A stretch of 64,000 nucleotides of DNA from Pokkaliibacter sp. MBI-7 (GCF_029846635.1 NZ_JARVTG010000003.1:1-64000), one strand, 5' to 3'. Positions 42,883 to 51,025 are shown, counted from the first letter of the stretch. Notes: generated by a model from the sequence alone, not told the origin. Made by a program: numbers and translations.

Positions 42883-45381
42883 ATGGCTCACTTAGCTTCC
42901 ATACTCGTTATCGATGGTATCGAATCGCGTCGACAGTTCCTGGAGCAGACACTTCAGAAAATTGGATACAATATATATTGTACAAGTACAGGAGAAGCCG
43001 GCATTTCTATTGCTGAACGCAATGCCATTGATCTCATTTTCCTGCACTCACAGCCTGCAGACATGGATGGTTATAGCTGTAGCCAGAAGATAAAGAGTCA
43101 TCACCTACTCTCCGGCATTCCTATTATCTTCATGCTGAACCCAGATGAAGCGTATGCAATACAGAATGTGATTGATGCCGGCGGTTCAGACTGTCTGGTA
43201 AATCCTTATGACATAAATGAAATTAAGTATCGATTAAGCCTTCATTTGGAAATACGTGATATATGGAGAGAGCTGGCTCATCAATGTGAAGTTTCTGCTC
43301 GTAGCGAGGACAGATACAGACAACTGGTGGAAGAGTCACCCGATGGCATACTGATTGTTTCGCAGGGAAAAGTTGTTTACGCCAACCATACGGCCTGTAT
43401 TCTATACAGAGCAAATAAAATATCAGAATTAATCGGCAAACCCATCGTACTCCTGGTCGCACCCGAAAGTATAAGCATAGCCCAACAAGCCATGCAGGTA
43501 ATATTTCAGGGAAAATCTGCTACCTATCGACAGAATGAAAAGGCAAAACGGCTTGATGATACCGTATTTGATGTTGAGGTCACTCGACAACCGCACTGGT
43601 ATGCAGGTGAAAAAACAATACAAATCATTATCCGAGATACGACGGATAGAACACAGCTTCAACATCAGCTCATTTACCAGGCAACACACGATACGTTAAC
43701 AAACCTACCAAATCGTACATTATTAATGGATCGATTAAGGCAAGCTATTATTCACTTGGGCAGAAAGAACCTTTCCTTTTCTGTATGCGTTATCGATCTG
43801 GATGGCTTCAAATGGATCAATAGTGCTTATGGGCATCATACGGGTGATTTATTACTCAGAGAAATTGCGACTTCCCTTAAAAAAACAGTCAGAGATTCAG
43901 ACACGATTGCCCGACTAGGCACTGACCAATTTGCATTGATCGTTAGTTTAGAAAATCCAAACAGTGAGCATGCCATTGCTCATCGACTCCAAGCCCAGAT
44001 CAACAAGGATTACTGTATTGATGGCAGAGTGCTCAACTGCACTGCCTGCTTAGGGTTCAGTCAGTACCCACAGGATGCCGAAATGGGCGAAGAGCTGCTT
44101 CATCTCGCTGAATCTGCGATGTACCAGAGTAAAGTGAAAGGACCTAACACCTACTGCCATTTCAACACAGAGACCCATGAGCAAAATGCTCAACGTAATA
44201 GCCTAGAGAAAGATCTGCAGGAGGCGGTTGGCAATCAAGAGTTTGTTCTGTATTACCAGCCACAGGTCGTGTCGCGGACAGGTGAAATTATTGGTGCTGA
44301 AGCCCTGATCCGCTGGAGTCATCCATCACTTGGACTGATTGCTCCCGATAGATTCATATCTATTGCTGAACAGTCAAACACGATTATGTCCATCACCGCC
44401 TGGGTAGTTGATGAAGCCTGCAGAACCTTAAAGTCATGGCATGAAAAATATCAGAAAAAAATAACCATGGCAGTCAATATTTCACCATACACCTTAAGAC
44501 AGGCCGAAAATCTAGAGCAGATTATCATTGACAGTCTGGAAAGATATTCCTTGCCAGCAGAATATCTGGAACTGGAAATAACGGAAAGCTTCTCTCTGGA
44601 GAAAAACAGTCAAATCGCACCACTACTGCGCAGGTTAAAAAGTATTGGAGTGAAAATTGCTATTGATGACTTTGGCACGGGCTACTCCAATATGAGCCAC
44701 CTAAAAAAATTCCCAATTGATAAGATAAAAATAGATGGTTCCTTTGTTACAGAAATTTCCCATGACCCTCGGAATATGGCCATCATTGACAGCATTGTGA
44801 GCATGTCAAAACAACTTAAGATTGAGATCATTGCTGAGAGAACAGAAACATTTGGACAAATACGCCTTCTCGAACTGCATGGATGCAATACTGTACAGGG
44901 GTATTTCTTTTCAAGGCCCGTAACATCTGAAGAGTTTTCAGAGCTGCTTAAAGCGCAATATATAGATAAAGAAGAAATCGAACTATTTAAAAACGATACC
45001 TCTCATACCCTTATTATTCACTATAGCAAAACACAGCAGCAGGCTTTAAAACGATCACTAGCTAATATTACTCAGGACATTTTAATCGCAGACACAGCAC
45101 ATTCAGCGCTGGATATGATGGCGACTTACAAAATAGGCATGGTGCTTATTGCTCAAAATCTTGTTGATACCGATCTATTAGACTTTCTAAATCGTATTTG
45201 GCACCTGCATCCAGAGACCTATAGGGTGGTCATTGCTGAAAATGCAGAGAGTGATGTATTAAAAATTGCTGAGGAGGAAGGGAGCGCTCACTTTATTATA
45301 AAAGAATTACCTGTCACGACTGCTAGGGAAATACAGAGCATGTATGCCCATCTACAGCCAGAAAAACGAAGGGTAAGTTAG
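42883..45381 (+). CDS. REC-PAS-GGDEF-EAL protein, likely c-di-GMP phosphodiesterase
   Basis: An 832-residue product with CAGGAGG before the ATG. Domains in order: receiver (1-120), PAS (about 145-255), GGDEF (about 265-430), EAL (about 440-690), and a second receiver-like domain. The first receiver has His where the phosphate-accepting Asp should be (DLIFLHSQPADMDGY). The GGDEF site is GTDQF, so cyclase activity is unlikely. EAL residues are in place (GAEALIRW, LELEITES, IDDFGTGYSNM), but the usual AEGVET reads AERTET. It would break down c-di-GMP, affecting motility and biofilm. The gene is more AT-rich than the backbone. Confidence 0.92.
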   Translation: MAHLASILVIDGIESRRQFLEQTLQKIGYNIYCTSTGEAGISIAERNAIDLIFLHSQPADMDGYSCSQKIKSHHLLSGIPIIFMLNPDEAYAIQNVIDAGGSDCLVNPYDINEIKYRLSLHLEIRDIWRELAHQCEVSARSEDRYRQLVEESPDGILIVSQGKVVYANHTACILYRANKISELIGKPIVLLVAPESISIAQQAMQVIFQGKSATYRQNEKAKRLDDTVFDVEVTRQPHWYAGEKTIQIIIRDTTDRTQLQHQLIYQATHDTLTNLPNRTLLMDRLRQAIIHLGRKNLSFSVCVIDLDGFKWINSAYGHHTGDLLLREIATSLKKTVRDSDTIARLGTDQFALIVSLENPNSEHAIAHRLQAQINKDYCIDGRVLNCTACLGFSQYPQDAEMGEELLHLAESAMYQSKVKGPNTYCHFNTETHEQNAQRNSLEKDLQEAVGNQEFVLYYQPQVVSRTGEIIGAEALIRWSHPSLGLIAPDRFISIAEQSNTIMSITAWVVDEACRTLKSWHEKYQKKITMAVNISPYTLRQAENLEQIIIDSLERYSLPAEYLELEITESFSLEKNSQIAPLLRRLKSIGVKIAIDDFGTGYSNMSHLKKFPIDKIKIDGSFVTEISHDPRNMAIIDSIVSMSKQLKIEIIAERTETFGQIRLLELHGCNTVQGYFFSRPVTSEEFSELLKAQYIDKEEIELFKNDTSHTLIIHYSKTQQQALKRSLANITQDILIADTAHSALDMMATYKIGMVLIAQNLVDTDLLDFLNRIWHLHPETYRVVIAENAESDVLKIAEEEGSAHFIIKELPVTTAREIQSMYAHLQPEKRRVS

Positions 45382-45566
45382 ACCAGCGAGACTGGAAAAA
45401 TCTGCGGAATGGAATTGCTGGGGGCTGTTTGACTAGCAGGTAGAGCAGCGCTTCGGTGCCGCTTGAGACGGTCCCTCACACCACGCAATTAGAGCGGAAA
45501 TGTCATACCGCCCCAAGTATTGAGAAAAACCTTCGTTTAATGCACCTTTAGGCAATAGATCTCTGT

Positions 45567-45845
45567 TTACTGTTTTACCAAAGACGTGAAGTCAGACCAC
45601 TGTTCTATACGGAAAGCTCTAATATCGCGTACTGACTGTGGGAACCATGTCATGCCCCGCAAGGCTTGAATGGCTAAGAAGAGATTTGCCATATCTTCCT
45701 TTTCAGTGACGTACAAGCTGCCCTGAATGCGACTAAAGCCATACTGTCCAAGTGTTGCTGCAATATCAATGTAAGCCTGCGCCACACTTTTAGGGTGATT
45801 GTTTTGGGTATCTGCGACGACCAAATCAAATGCAATTGCGTACAT
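45567..45845 (-). CDS. vapD: VapD-family toxin (Cas2-like ribonuclease)
   Basis: A 92-residue product beginning MYAIAFDLVVADTQNNHPKS, continuing GQYGFSRIQGSLYVTEKEDM and ending FPQSVRDIRAFRIEQWSDFT, a near-diagnostic match to VapD. VapD proteins share the Cas2-like ferredoxin fold and act as ribonuclease toxins. It follows vapX with a 1-base overlap and is in the same operon. Confidence 0.9.
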   Translation of the reverse strand: MYAIAFDLVVADTQNNHPKSVAQAYIDIAATLGQYGFSRIQGSLYVTEKEDMANLFLAIQALRGMTWFPQSVRDIRAFRIEQWSDFTSLVKQ

Positions 45846-46045
45846 CAGTGAGCCTCTGGATCATCCGTGATGTTAGTCAGGCGGTACTCAGCTTTTTCGC
45901 CCGTTTCAAGCAGCTTTACTTCTACTAACCAGTCACCATCATCCAGCTGCCGCAGCGCCTTACCCACCTCATATTTTGGGCCAAATGCACCAAAACACTT
46001 GATTACACCTTCCGGTACAGAGGGAAGTGGAGCTGAGTTTTGCAT
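45845..46045 (-). CDS. DUF5397 antitoxin (VapX-type)
   Basis: A 66-residue product: GVIKCFGAFGPKYEVGKALR, QLDDGDWLVEVKLLETGEKA, EYRLTNITDDPEAH. This is the pattern of the small proteins paired with VapD. Start and stop positions overlap the vapD start. It is presumed to neutralise VapD. Confidence 0.82.
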   Translation of the reverse strand: MQNSAPLPSVPEGVIKCFGAFGPKYEVGKALRQLDDGDWLVEVKLLETGEKAEYRLTNITDDPEAH

Positions 46046-46263
46046 GACGAACCTCCAGAAGGTAAGAGTATAACCAGTTCAAGCATTATACCGTCCATCT
46101 GCTTTGTAAACATCAGCAGCATTGATACCAATGCCCCTGGTGGTTAACTTCACTTTTTCCGGCGAGATCAGTCCGAGCCGGGGCGAAAAGGCATTCAGTT
46201 GTCGCAGTCTTTGTTTAGCGAGGCTGTATGTTCTCACAATGCGGTACCGCTCCACCTCGTTAT

Positions 46264-46296
46264 GAAAAAAGCCAAGCTGAACGCTTGGCTTTTTTC
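46264..46296. terminator. Bidirectional terminator
   Basis: 14-bp perfect stem GAAAAAAGCCAAGC/GCTTGGCTTTTTTC with loop TGAAC, with A tract and T tract on each side. It separates the VapXD unit from TA module 5. Confidence 0.88.
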
Positions 46297-46436
46297 ATTT
46301 CTGGATGCCGCACACTACATCGTCCAAATATTCTCAACTCTAGAAGAATGGCGTGCGGTGGCTCAATACCAGCTTAAGATGCGCTCATCTGGCAATACTG
46401 CTCAAAAAATCGTGAACCCGTTCTTAGATGTGAAGC

Positions 46437-46943
46437 TTATGCCTTCCGAGATGTGGGCACTGTTGCCAGAGGCAGGAAAAGCGTCAACGGCGAATCCGGC
46501 AAAGCGATGAAGCCATGATGTTGGTAGAAAGAAGATGCCATTTCATCCTTAGCATCGACCATTAAGGCATAGGCGGCAATCTCTGACCGAACAGCACGTT
46601 CAAGTGCATCAGCTAACAGTGCTCCTCCTAGCCCTTGCCCCTTAAAAGCCTGATCGACGGCCAGACGTCCCATGCGTACTGCAGGTACGGTCGGGTAGCG
46701 TGGTAGCTTCTTTCCTTCCTCAGCCGGAAGATCGGCCAGCAGCAGACTTGCAGATGCCAGAGTATAAAAGCCTGCTATGCGCTGCTCTCCATCTAATGCC
46801 ACAAAGCAGGCGGCCACACGCCGGCGCATATCCTGGGTGGCTTGCTCTCGCAGATAACGGTCAAGTGATTCTGAGCCACAGTCAAAAGCAGCGCGGTCAT
46901 GCGCAGCATTGAGTGGAACGAGCAGGAACGGCGCAGTGCTCAT
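46437..46943 (-). CDS. GNAT acetyltransferase toxin, TA module 5
   Basis: A 168-residue protein: FLLVPLNAAHDRAAFDCGSE, YLREQATQDMRRRVAACFVA, MGRLAVDQAFKGQGLGGALL (acetyl-CoA loop), and FYQHHGFIALPDSPLTLFLP at the end. Typical of TacT/AtaT toxins, which acetylate aminoacyl-tRNA. The start overlaps the DUF1778 stop by 4 bases. Confidence 0.9.
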   Translation of the reverse strand: MSTAPFLLVPLNAAHDRAAFDCGSESLDRYLREQATQDMRRRVAACFVALDGEQRIAGFYTLASASLLLADLPAEEGKKLPRYPTVPAVRMGRLAVDQAFKGQGLGGALLADALERAVRSEIAAYALMVDAKDEMASSFYQHHGFIALPDSPLTLFLPLATVPTSRKA

Positions 46944-47221
46944 TCAGCGCGCAATAGCTTGCTACGGCGAGCGAAAGCGCGCTCCAAGGCAGGTGTGGGC
47001 TCCGGTGGTGAAAGCAATGCTTGTGAAAAGCACTCCTGATCAGCCATCGACAGACGAATGACCTCAGCTTTCTCGATGGCACGCTGTGCAGCTTCCTGCA
47101 CGGCTGCGACCACGAAATCAGTCATGGTGCGTCCCTGCAGTTCAGCAGCGCGCTTGAGCATAGAATGCAGATCGGTACTGATCCTGGCTTCGAGTCGGGC
47201 GGTAGATGTAGCTGCGGGCAT
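46940..47221 (-). CDS. DUF1778 antitoxin, TA module 5
   Basis: A 93-residue RHH antitoxin: TARLEARISTDLHSMLKRAA, GRTMTDFVVAAVQEAAQRAI, with an extended arm ending ALERAFARRSKLLRAE. It differs from the DUF1778 of module 1, so the two modules are not recent duplicates. AGGAGG lies 5-10 bases upstream of the ATG and a palindrome 25 bases further. Confidence 0.92.
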   Translation of the reverse strand: MPAATSTARLEARISTDLHSMLKRAAELQGRTMTDFVVAAVQEAAQRAIEKAEVIRLSMADQECFSQALLSPPEPTPALERAFARRSKLLRAE

Positions 47222-47245
47222 AGTGGTGTCCTCCTGATAATATGA

Positions 47246-47262
47246 TACGGCATACTGCCGTA
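47246..47262 (-). promoter_or_regulatory. Palindromic operator of TA module 5
   Basis: TACGGCA-TAC-TGCCGTA, a perfect 7-bp inverted repeat 25 bases before the antitoxin start. It shares the CCGTA core with the operators at 39398 and 39453. Confidence 0.75.
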
Positions 47263-47418
47263 CATATCCATTCCCCTATTTCATGGTTTCCGGTATAGAT
47301 CCTTCCCTGGTATTGACTGACAAAATAAATGTAAACCGAACGATAAAGTTCTAAACAGTTACAAAATATAAACGAGCAGCACGTTACTTAGTAGCTTTAG
47401 GCTACAGGTAGCTTATTG

Positions 47419-48033
47419 CTATGTATCATGTTGGACAGCCTCATGAACGCCAGCTGTTTCGTGTTTAGCTCTAATCCGCATGATCGACTGTCGGGTAGTC
47501 CCAAAATCCCGCGCTACCTGAGCGACAGACACCCCTGCCGCTAAGCGGTCAATGACTTTGACCTGATCTTCGTCACTCAATGCCGGTGGGCGCCCTAGCC
47601 TCTTCCCTTCGGCACGCGCTCTTGCCAGACCTGCCTGAGTGCGCTCTATCAGCAAATCTCGCTCAAACTCCGCGACCGCATTCATCACCATCATCGTCAT
47701 CCGGCCTGCAGGGCTGGTCAGATCCGCACCTCCCAATGCCAGGCAATGAACATGGATACCATCTTCTGCCAGAAGTTCTATGGTGGCCCGAACATCCATG
47801 GCATTGCGACCCAGCCTATCCAGCTTGGTCACGATCAATATATCTCCGGGCTCCAGGCGATCCAGCAGTCTGGCAAACTGTGGACGCTCAAGCGCTGCTA
47901 CACTGCCGCTGATGTGCTCTGTTACGATCCGCCGTTGATTTACAGCAAAGCCCGCCGCAACAACTTCTTGTATCTGGTTATCAGTATGTTGGTCAGCAGT
48001 GCTGACACGGGCATAGACGAAAATGCGGGACAT
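47419..48033 (-). CDS. Tn3-type serine resolvase/invertase
   Basis: A 204-residue product starting MSRIFVYARVSTADQHTDNQ at ATG 48033; the upstream in-frame ATG would add 17 residues not seen in the family. The catalytic Ser is in YARVSTADQ. Further resolvase motifs are LIVTKLDRLGRNAMDV, FERDLLIERTQAGLARARAE, GKRLGRPPALSDED and a C-terminal helix-turn-helix (VARDFGTTRQSIMRIRA). It resolves cointegrates between transposon copies. No transposase remains nearby. Confidence 0.93.
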   Translation of the reverse strand: MSRIFVYARVSTADQHTDNQIQEVVAAGFAVNQRRIVTEHISGSVAALERPQFARLLDRLEPGDILIVTKLDRLGRNAMDVRATIELLAEDGIHVHCLALGGADLTSPAGRMTMMVMNAVAEFERDLLIERTQAGLARARAEGKRLGRPPALSDEDQVKVIDRLAAGVSVAQVARDFGTTRQSIMRIRAKHETAGVHEAVQHDT

Positions 48034-48042
48034 ACGTGCACC

Positions 48043-48110
48043 TACATGTACGAAATCAGTGTTCGTATCATACGGCATGTCCAAAATAGGAGAAGGCTAA
48101 TTTTAGGACA
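48043..48110. other. Candidate res site of the resolvase
   Basis: Just upstream of the resolvase are TACATGTA (48043-48050), a dyad TACGAA-7-TTCGTA (48049-48067), and an imperfect dyad from TGTCCAAAATA to TAATTTTAGGACA (48078-48110, 33 bp). Two or three dyads spaced like this are the usual form of Tn3-type res subsites. Confidence 0.6.
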
Positions 48111-48215
48111 GGGTGTTTGAGGGGGGTCCGAAAACGATCTATTTAGGACCCTTTCGTCGTGATAGCATTCGGATTAAAATGCTTTCATTGATAGCGTAAA
48201 GCGCAGGAGGCCAAC

Positions 48216-48470
48216 ATGGCGACAGTTACCGTTAGAAATCTGCCGGACGAGGTGCATCGCGCGCTTCGTGTACGCGCAGCAATGCACGGCCGCAGCACCG
48301 AGGCCGAAATCCGCGACATCCTCGAATTGACCGTTCGTCCGCCGGAGCGGCTTCGCCTGGGCACGGCCTTGGCCGAGCTGGGCCGCCGCGTCGGGCTGAC
48401 CGATGATGACATCGCAGCCTTCGAGCAAGTGCGCGACAAGGCTCCGGCCGAGCCTGTGAGGTTTGAATGA
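48216..48470 (+). CDS. FitA-type antitoxin
   Basis: An 84-residue RHH protein: MATVTVRNLPDEVHRALRVR, AAMHGRSTEAEIRDILELTV, then a toxin-binding arm. VTVRNLPDEVHRALRVRAA is the FitA/VapB signature. ATG 48216 has AGGAGG 6 bases upstream. The GC content looks higher than in the neighbours and the gene overlaps the toxin by 4 bases. Confidence 0.92.
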   Translation: MATVTVRNLPDEVHRALRVRAAMHGRSTEAEIRDILELTVRPPERLRLGTALAELGRRVGLTDDDIAAFEQVRDKAPAEPVRFE

Positions 48471-48889
48471 TTGTCTTGGATACCAACGTCGTTTCCGAGG
48501 TGATGAAAGCGGAACCGAATCCCGTCGTGCAGGCGTGGCTGGATGAGCAAGCAGCGGAAACCCTCTACCTGTCCAGTGTCACGCTTGCCGAACTGCTGTT
48601 CGGCATCGGTACCTTGCCGTCCGGCCGCCGCAAGGATGCACTGTCGCAGACACTGGATGGCTTGCTGGAGCTGTTCAGGGATCGCGTGCTTGCCTTCGAC
48701 GCCAGCGCAGCCCGGCACTATGCCGAGCTGGCCGTTAGCGCCCGTGCCGCTGGCAAGGGTTTCCCCACGCCGGACGGCTACATCGCCGCCATTGCGAACG
48801 CTCGCGGCTTCACCGTCGCCACGCGCGACGTTGCGCCGTTCCAGGCGGCCGGCCTCAACGTCATCAACCCGTGGGAGGCCATGCAGTGA
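48467..48889 (+). CDS. FitB/VapC-type PIN toxin
   Basis: A 140-residue PIN protein: MIVLDTNVVSEVMKAEPNPV (first Asp), LYLSSVTLAELLFGIGTLPS (Glu), GFPTPDGYIAAIANARGFTV (Asp), TRDVAPFQAAGLNVINPWEA. A ribonuclease toxin. Such pairs are commonly carried next to the resolvase in Tn3-family transposons, so this pair and the resolvase may be one remnant. Confidence 0.93.
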   Translation: MIVLDTNVVSEVMKAEPNPVVQAWLDEQAAETLYLSSVTLAELLFGIGTLPSGRRKDALSQTLDGLLELFRDRVLAFDASAARHYAELAVSARAAGKGFPTPDGYIAAIANARGFTVATRDVAPFQAAGLNVINPWEAMQ

Positions 48890-48996
48890 CGGCACAAGAG
48901 AGTTTCCCCACGCTGATAACTGCATACTCAGCCCATCCTGAGCCACCAACATTCCCTTGACGCCCATCCCTCCCCTCCCTGATCATTACTCCCGCG

Positions 48997-49022
48997 TATC
49001 AGTCTGTTGACTGAACCCCAGC
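48997..49022 (+). repeat. Dispersed repeat, copy 2 (see 5794)
   Basis: TATCAGTCTGTTGACTGAA then CCCAG, like 5794-5820, with few changes; the core forms the hairpin CAGTC-TGTT-GACTG. It stands upstream of the second run of leader-preceded genes. Confidence 0.6.
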
Positions 49023-49152
49023 CACTGCCGATCAGGTGGCACTGATCGCTGATCAGTTCGGCAAAAATGCGCGATGTGCCTCAGCTCCTGGCGAAGACAC
49101 GCACTCAGTTACTGAGACTGGCACCGACTTCACTATATTTTTCACACCCCTG

Positions 49153-49181
49153 CGGGAGACATCCCCATGGGTGGTCTCCCG
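49153..49181 (+). promoter_or_regulatory. Structured leader (family copy 7)
   Basis: Perfect outer stem CGGGAGAC/GTCTCCCG with an inner ATCCC-CAT-GGGTG hairpin, 21 bases before ATG 49202. The linker is TTTTCAACCGGAGACCTTTT. Confidence 0.8.
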
Positions 49182-49201
49182 TTTTCAACCGGAGACCTTT
49201 T

Positions 49202-49480
49202 ATGCACTTGGATATTGCACTGTATACGGCTCTTGTATCGATCAACGTCCCAGAGGCTAACGCCCGGGCGGTTGTCGATGCATTGGGAGAAGCGATGAGC
49301 GACCAACTGGCCACCAAAGCTGATCTGGCACTGCTTGAGCAAAAACTTGAGCGGCGCATTGATCAGCTAGATAGCAAAGTCGATAAGCTGAGCCTGCAAC
49401 TGACCTTCCGCCTTGGCAGTCTGTTAGTCGTCGGTATTGGAATTATCCTGACCGCCATGCGCTACGCGCCGATGCAGTAA
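49202..49480 (+). CDS. DUF1640-like coiled-coil membrane protein
   Basis: A 92-residue product from ATG 49202. Helical N-terminus (MHLDIALYTALVSINVPEAN), coiled coil (LATKADLALLEQKLERRIDQ) and one C-terminal membrane segment (LGSLLVVGIGIILTAMRYA). The LATKADLA...LE.KLE... and single tail anchor are like DUF1640/CCDC90 proteins. Function in bacteria unknown. First of the second leader-preceded run. Confidence 0.75.
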   Translation: MHLDIALYTALVSINVPEANARAVVDALGEAMSDQLATKADLALLEQKLERRIDQLDSKVDKLSLQLTFRLGSLLVVGIGIILTAMRYAPMQ

Positions 49481-49619
49481 CTTCTCACCCCAAAGCGGCT
49501 AGCCCGCTGGGTGGTCACCTGTCTGACGATGATGACATCTCATATCAGGAGGCCTTGCTGTTCTTCATTTCGGTGGCGGTAGCGCTCGCTACAGATCGCC
49601 CATTCACTCTTCTACCCAA

Positions 49620-49656
49620 GCGGGACACATTCCCGCTGGGGCGATGTGTCTCCCGC
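49620..49656 (+). promoter_or_regulatory. Structured leader (family copy 8)
   Basis: GCGGGACACAT pairs with ATGTGTCTCCCGC around an inner CCCGC/GCGG-type stem; it lies 16 bases before ATG 49673 with TGGAGACTCATC as ribosome binding region. Confidence 0.78.
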
Positions 49657-49672
49657 TGTCTGGAGACTCATC

Positions 49673-49984
49673 ATGTACTCAACCTGCATCACCCTGGCTG
49701 GCCAGCAGTTTGCGCGGAAGTATTTCCCTGCAGAAGCGGTGAGGCCTTTTCGTGTACTCATTTCTTCCTACGCTATCGATCATGTCAGCCATTGCCATGA
49801 TCAGAGCAGTCAAGCGCTCGCCGCTGTACCAAGGCTGCTTCACAGCCTGTTCATGGCCATGAAGTCCAACCCCACAGCCAGGCAGCTGACCTTTACTGTC
49901 TTTGATCGACAACAGCCCCCAGTCCAACTGGTGGCCACCTGTCATGACCTGGCTCAACCCAGTGTCATGATCAACGTGGCCTGA
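49673..49984 (+). CDS. Hypothetical protein with structured leader
   Basis: A 103-residue product starting MYSTCITLAGQQFARKYFPA. It has AVRPFRVLISSYAIDHVSHC, a helical stretch (SSQALAAVPRLLHSLFMAMK) and a beta-rich C-terminus (RQLTFTVFDRQQPPVQLVAT). Soluble. No family recognised. ATG 49673 follows a GGAGACTCATC site. Confidence 0.62.
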   Translation: MYSTCITLAGQQFARKYFPAEAVRPFRVLISSYAIDHVSHCHDQSSQALAAVPRLLHSLFMAMKSNPTARQLTFTVFDRQQPPVQLVATCHDLAQPSVMINVA

Positions 49985-50049
49985 GAGTCAGTCATCGATG
50001 CTCGACGTATAACCCGCCTGAACTATCAGGCCACTTCACCTCACCCACT

Positions 50050-50082
50050 CGGGGATACTGTCCCCGGTGGGTGGTATCTCCG
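50050..50082 (+). promoter_or_regulatory. Structured leader (family copy 9)
   Basis: CGGGGATAC pairs with GTATCTCCG around TGTCCCCGGTGGGTG. The linker to ATG 50107 includes TTCGGAGATCAACC. Confidence 0.78.
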
Positions 50083-50106
50083 TGCAACCCTTTTCGGAGA
50101 TCAACC

Positions 50107-50478
50107 ATGAACGCAACGGACATCCTGGCCGCTAACAAGCGGTTCAGTGACGAAGTTAAACGGCTTAGCCAGGCGGCTGAATACCGGCACCTGCAACGAA
50201 CAGGCGCAGGTGACGTCTACAGCACGAAGCTCGCGTCACGGAACATCCGTGCTTCACTGAAACACCGTTTTCCTGGCCATACCTTCTCTGTTCGGATGAA
50301 TGGTTTCACCGAGATCATTGTGCGATGGGAAGGAGGTCCTACTCGGGATGAAGTGCATGAAACTATCGGCGCCTTTAAGGCGGGTAGCTATGACACTCAC
50401 CAGGATATGTATATTGAACACCGCACGCCCTGGCATCAGGTCTTCGGCTCGGTGAAACATATCACGTTTGTAGCCTGA
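50107..50478 (+). CDS. LPD29-like domain protein
   Basis: A 123-residue product with GGAGA before ATG 50107. Its middle has NIRASLKHRFPGHTFSVRMN and VRWEGGPTRDEVHETIGAFK, the R..LK..FPG.KFSV and V.W.DGPT pattern of large-polyvalent-protein-associated domain 29 seen on plasmids and ICEs. Small, soluble, function unknown; such domains are usually linked to replication or anti-host polyproteins. Confidence 0.65.
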   Translation: MNATDILAANKRFSDEVKRLSQAAEYRHLQRTGAGDVYSTKLASRNIRASLKHRFPGHTFSVRMNGFTEIIVRWEGGPTRDEVHETIGAFKAGSYDTHQDMYIEHRTPWHQVFGSVKHITFVA

Positions 50479-50508
50479 CACCAGGCTCGCTTCTCAACCA
50501 GCCCGCAT

Positions 50509-50538
50509 GGGGATACCTCCCCAGCGGGCGGTATCTCC
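50509..50538 (+). promoter_or_regulatory. Structured leader (family copy 10)
   Basis: GGGGATACC pairs with GGTATCTCC around TCCCCAGCGGGC, nearly like copy 9. The linker ends in ATTTTATGGAGATCACC before ATG 50562. Confidence 0.8.
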
Positions 50539-50561
50539 GTGCTCATTTTATGGAGATCACC

Positions 50562-50990
50562 ATGTCGACACTGACCTCAGAAAACCGCATCACCCGCACC
50601 CTTATTCAGCCAGACGATGTTGGCAGTACGCTCTCTCAGTATCTGGGAGGCAAGCCTGCCCATTCCATCCTCTTTGTGATTAACACCTTTCGTCAGCTTA
50701 ATAGCTACGCCGATGCCTACCACGGTGGACAATGGCAGTTCTTCGCGCTGTCGAATCGAGGGGTCTACATGGCCCCGATAGGAGAGGGTCAACTGACGCT
50801 TGAAGTCCCTAGTAATCACTTTACTGGAAGCATGAGCTTTGATGCCGCCGGCATCGTCGCCTCGCTGTTTACGCTCAACATGTTGGCATGGAAAACAAAT
50901 AACGACGACGTTGGTGAGAGTTTCTACAGACTCAGAGACTTTGCCTGTGCGCATGCCGAAGCAAGCAGCATTCTAAGTGCCATCGACTGA
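50562..50990 (+). CDS. ArdB/KlcA-like antirestriction protein
   Basis: A 142-residue product from ATG 50562. HGGQWQFFALSNRGVYMAPI, LTLEVPSNHFTGSMSFDAAGIVASLFTLNM and the ending RLRDFACAHAEASSILSAID match ArdB/KlcA, which protect incoming conjugative DNA from type I restriction. A terminator follows. The start is set by TGGAGATCACC and the structured leader. Confidence 0.85.
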   Translation: MSTLTSENRITRTLIQPDDVGSTLSQYLGGKPAHSILFVINTFRQLNSYADAYHGGQWQFFALSNRGVYMAPIGEGQLTLEVPSNHFTGSMSFDAAGIVASLFTLNMLAWKTNNDDVGESFYRLRDFACAHAEASSILSAID

Positions 50991-51025
50991 CCTCTCTCAA
51001 CTTCACTGGAATCCTCTTCTCACTC

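Noticed and set aside
46199..46510. A 103-codon plus-strand frame (MSQSLFSEAVCSH...)
   Set aside because: It runs through a bidirectional terminator hairpin (46264-46296) and overlaps the GNAT gene on the other strand; it has no ribosome binding site.
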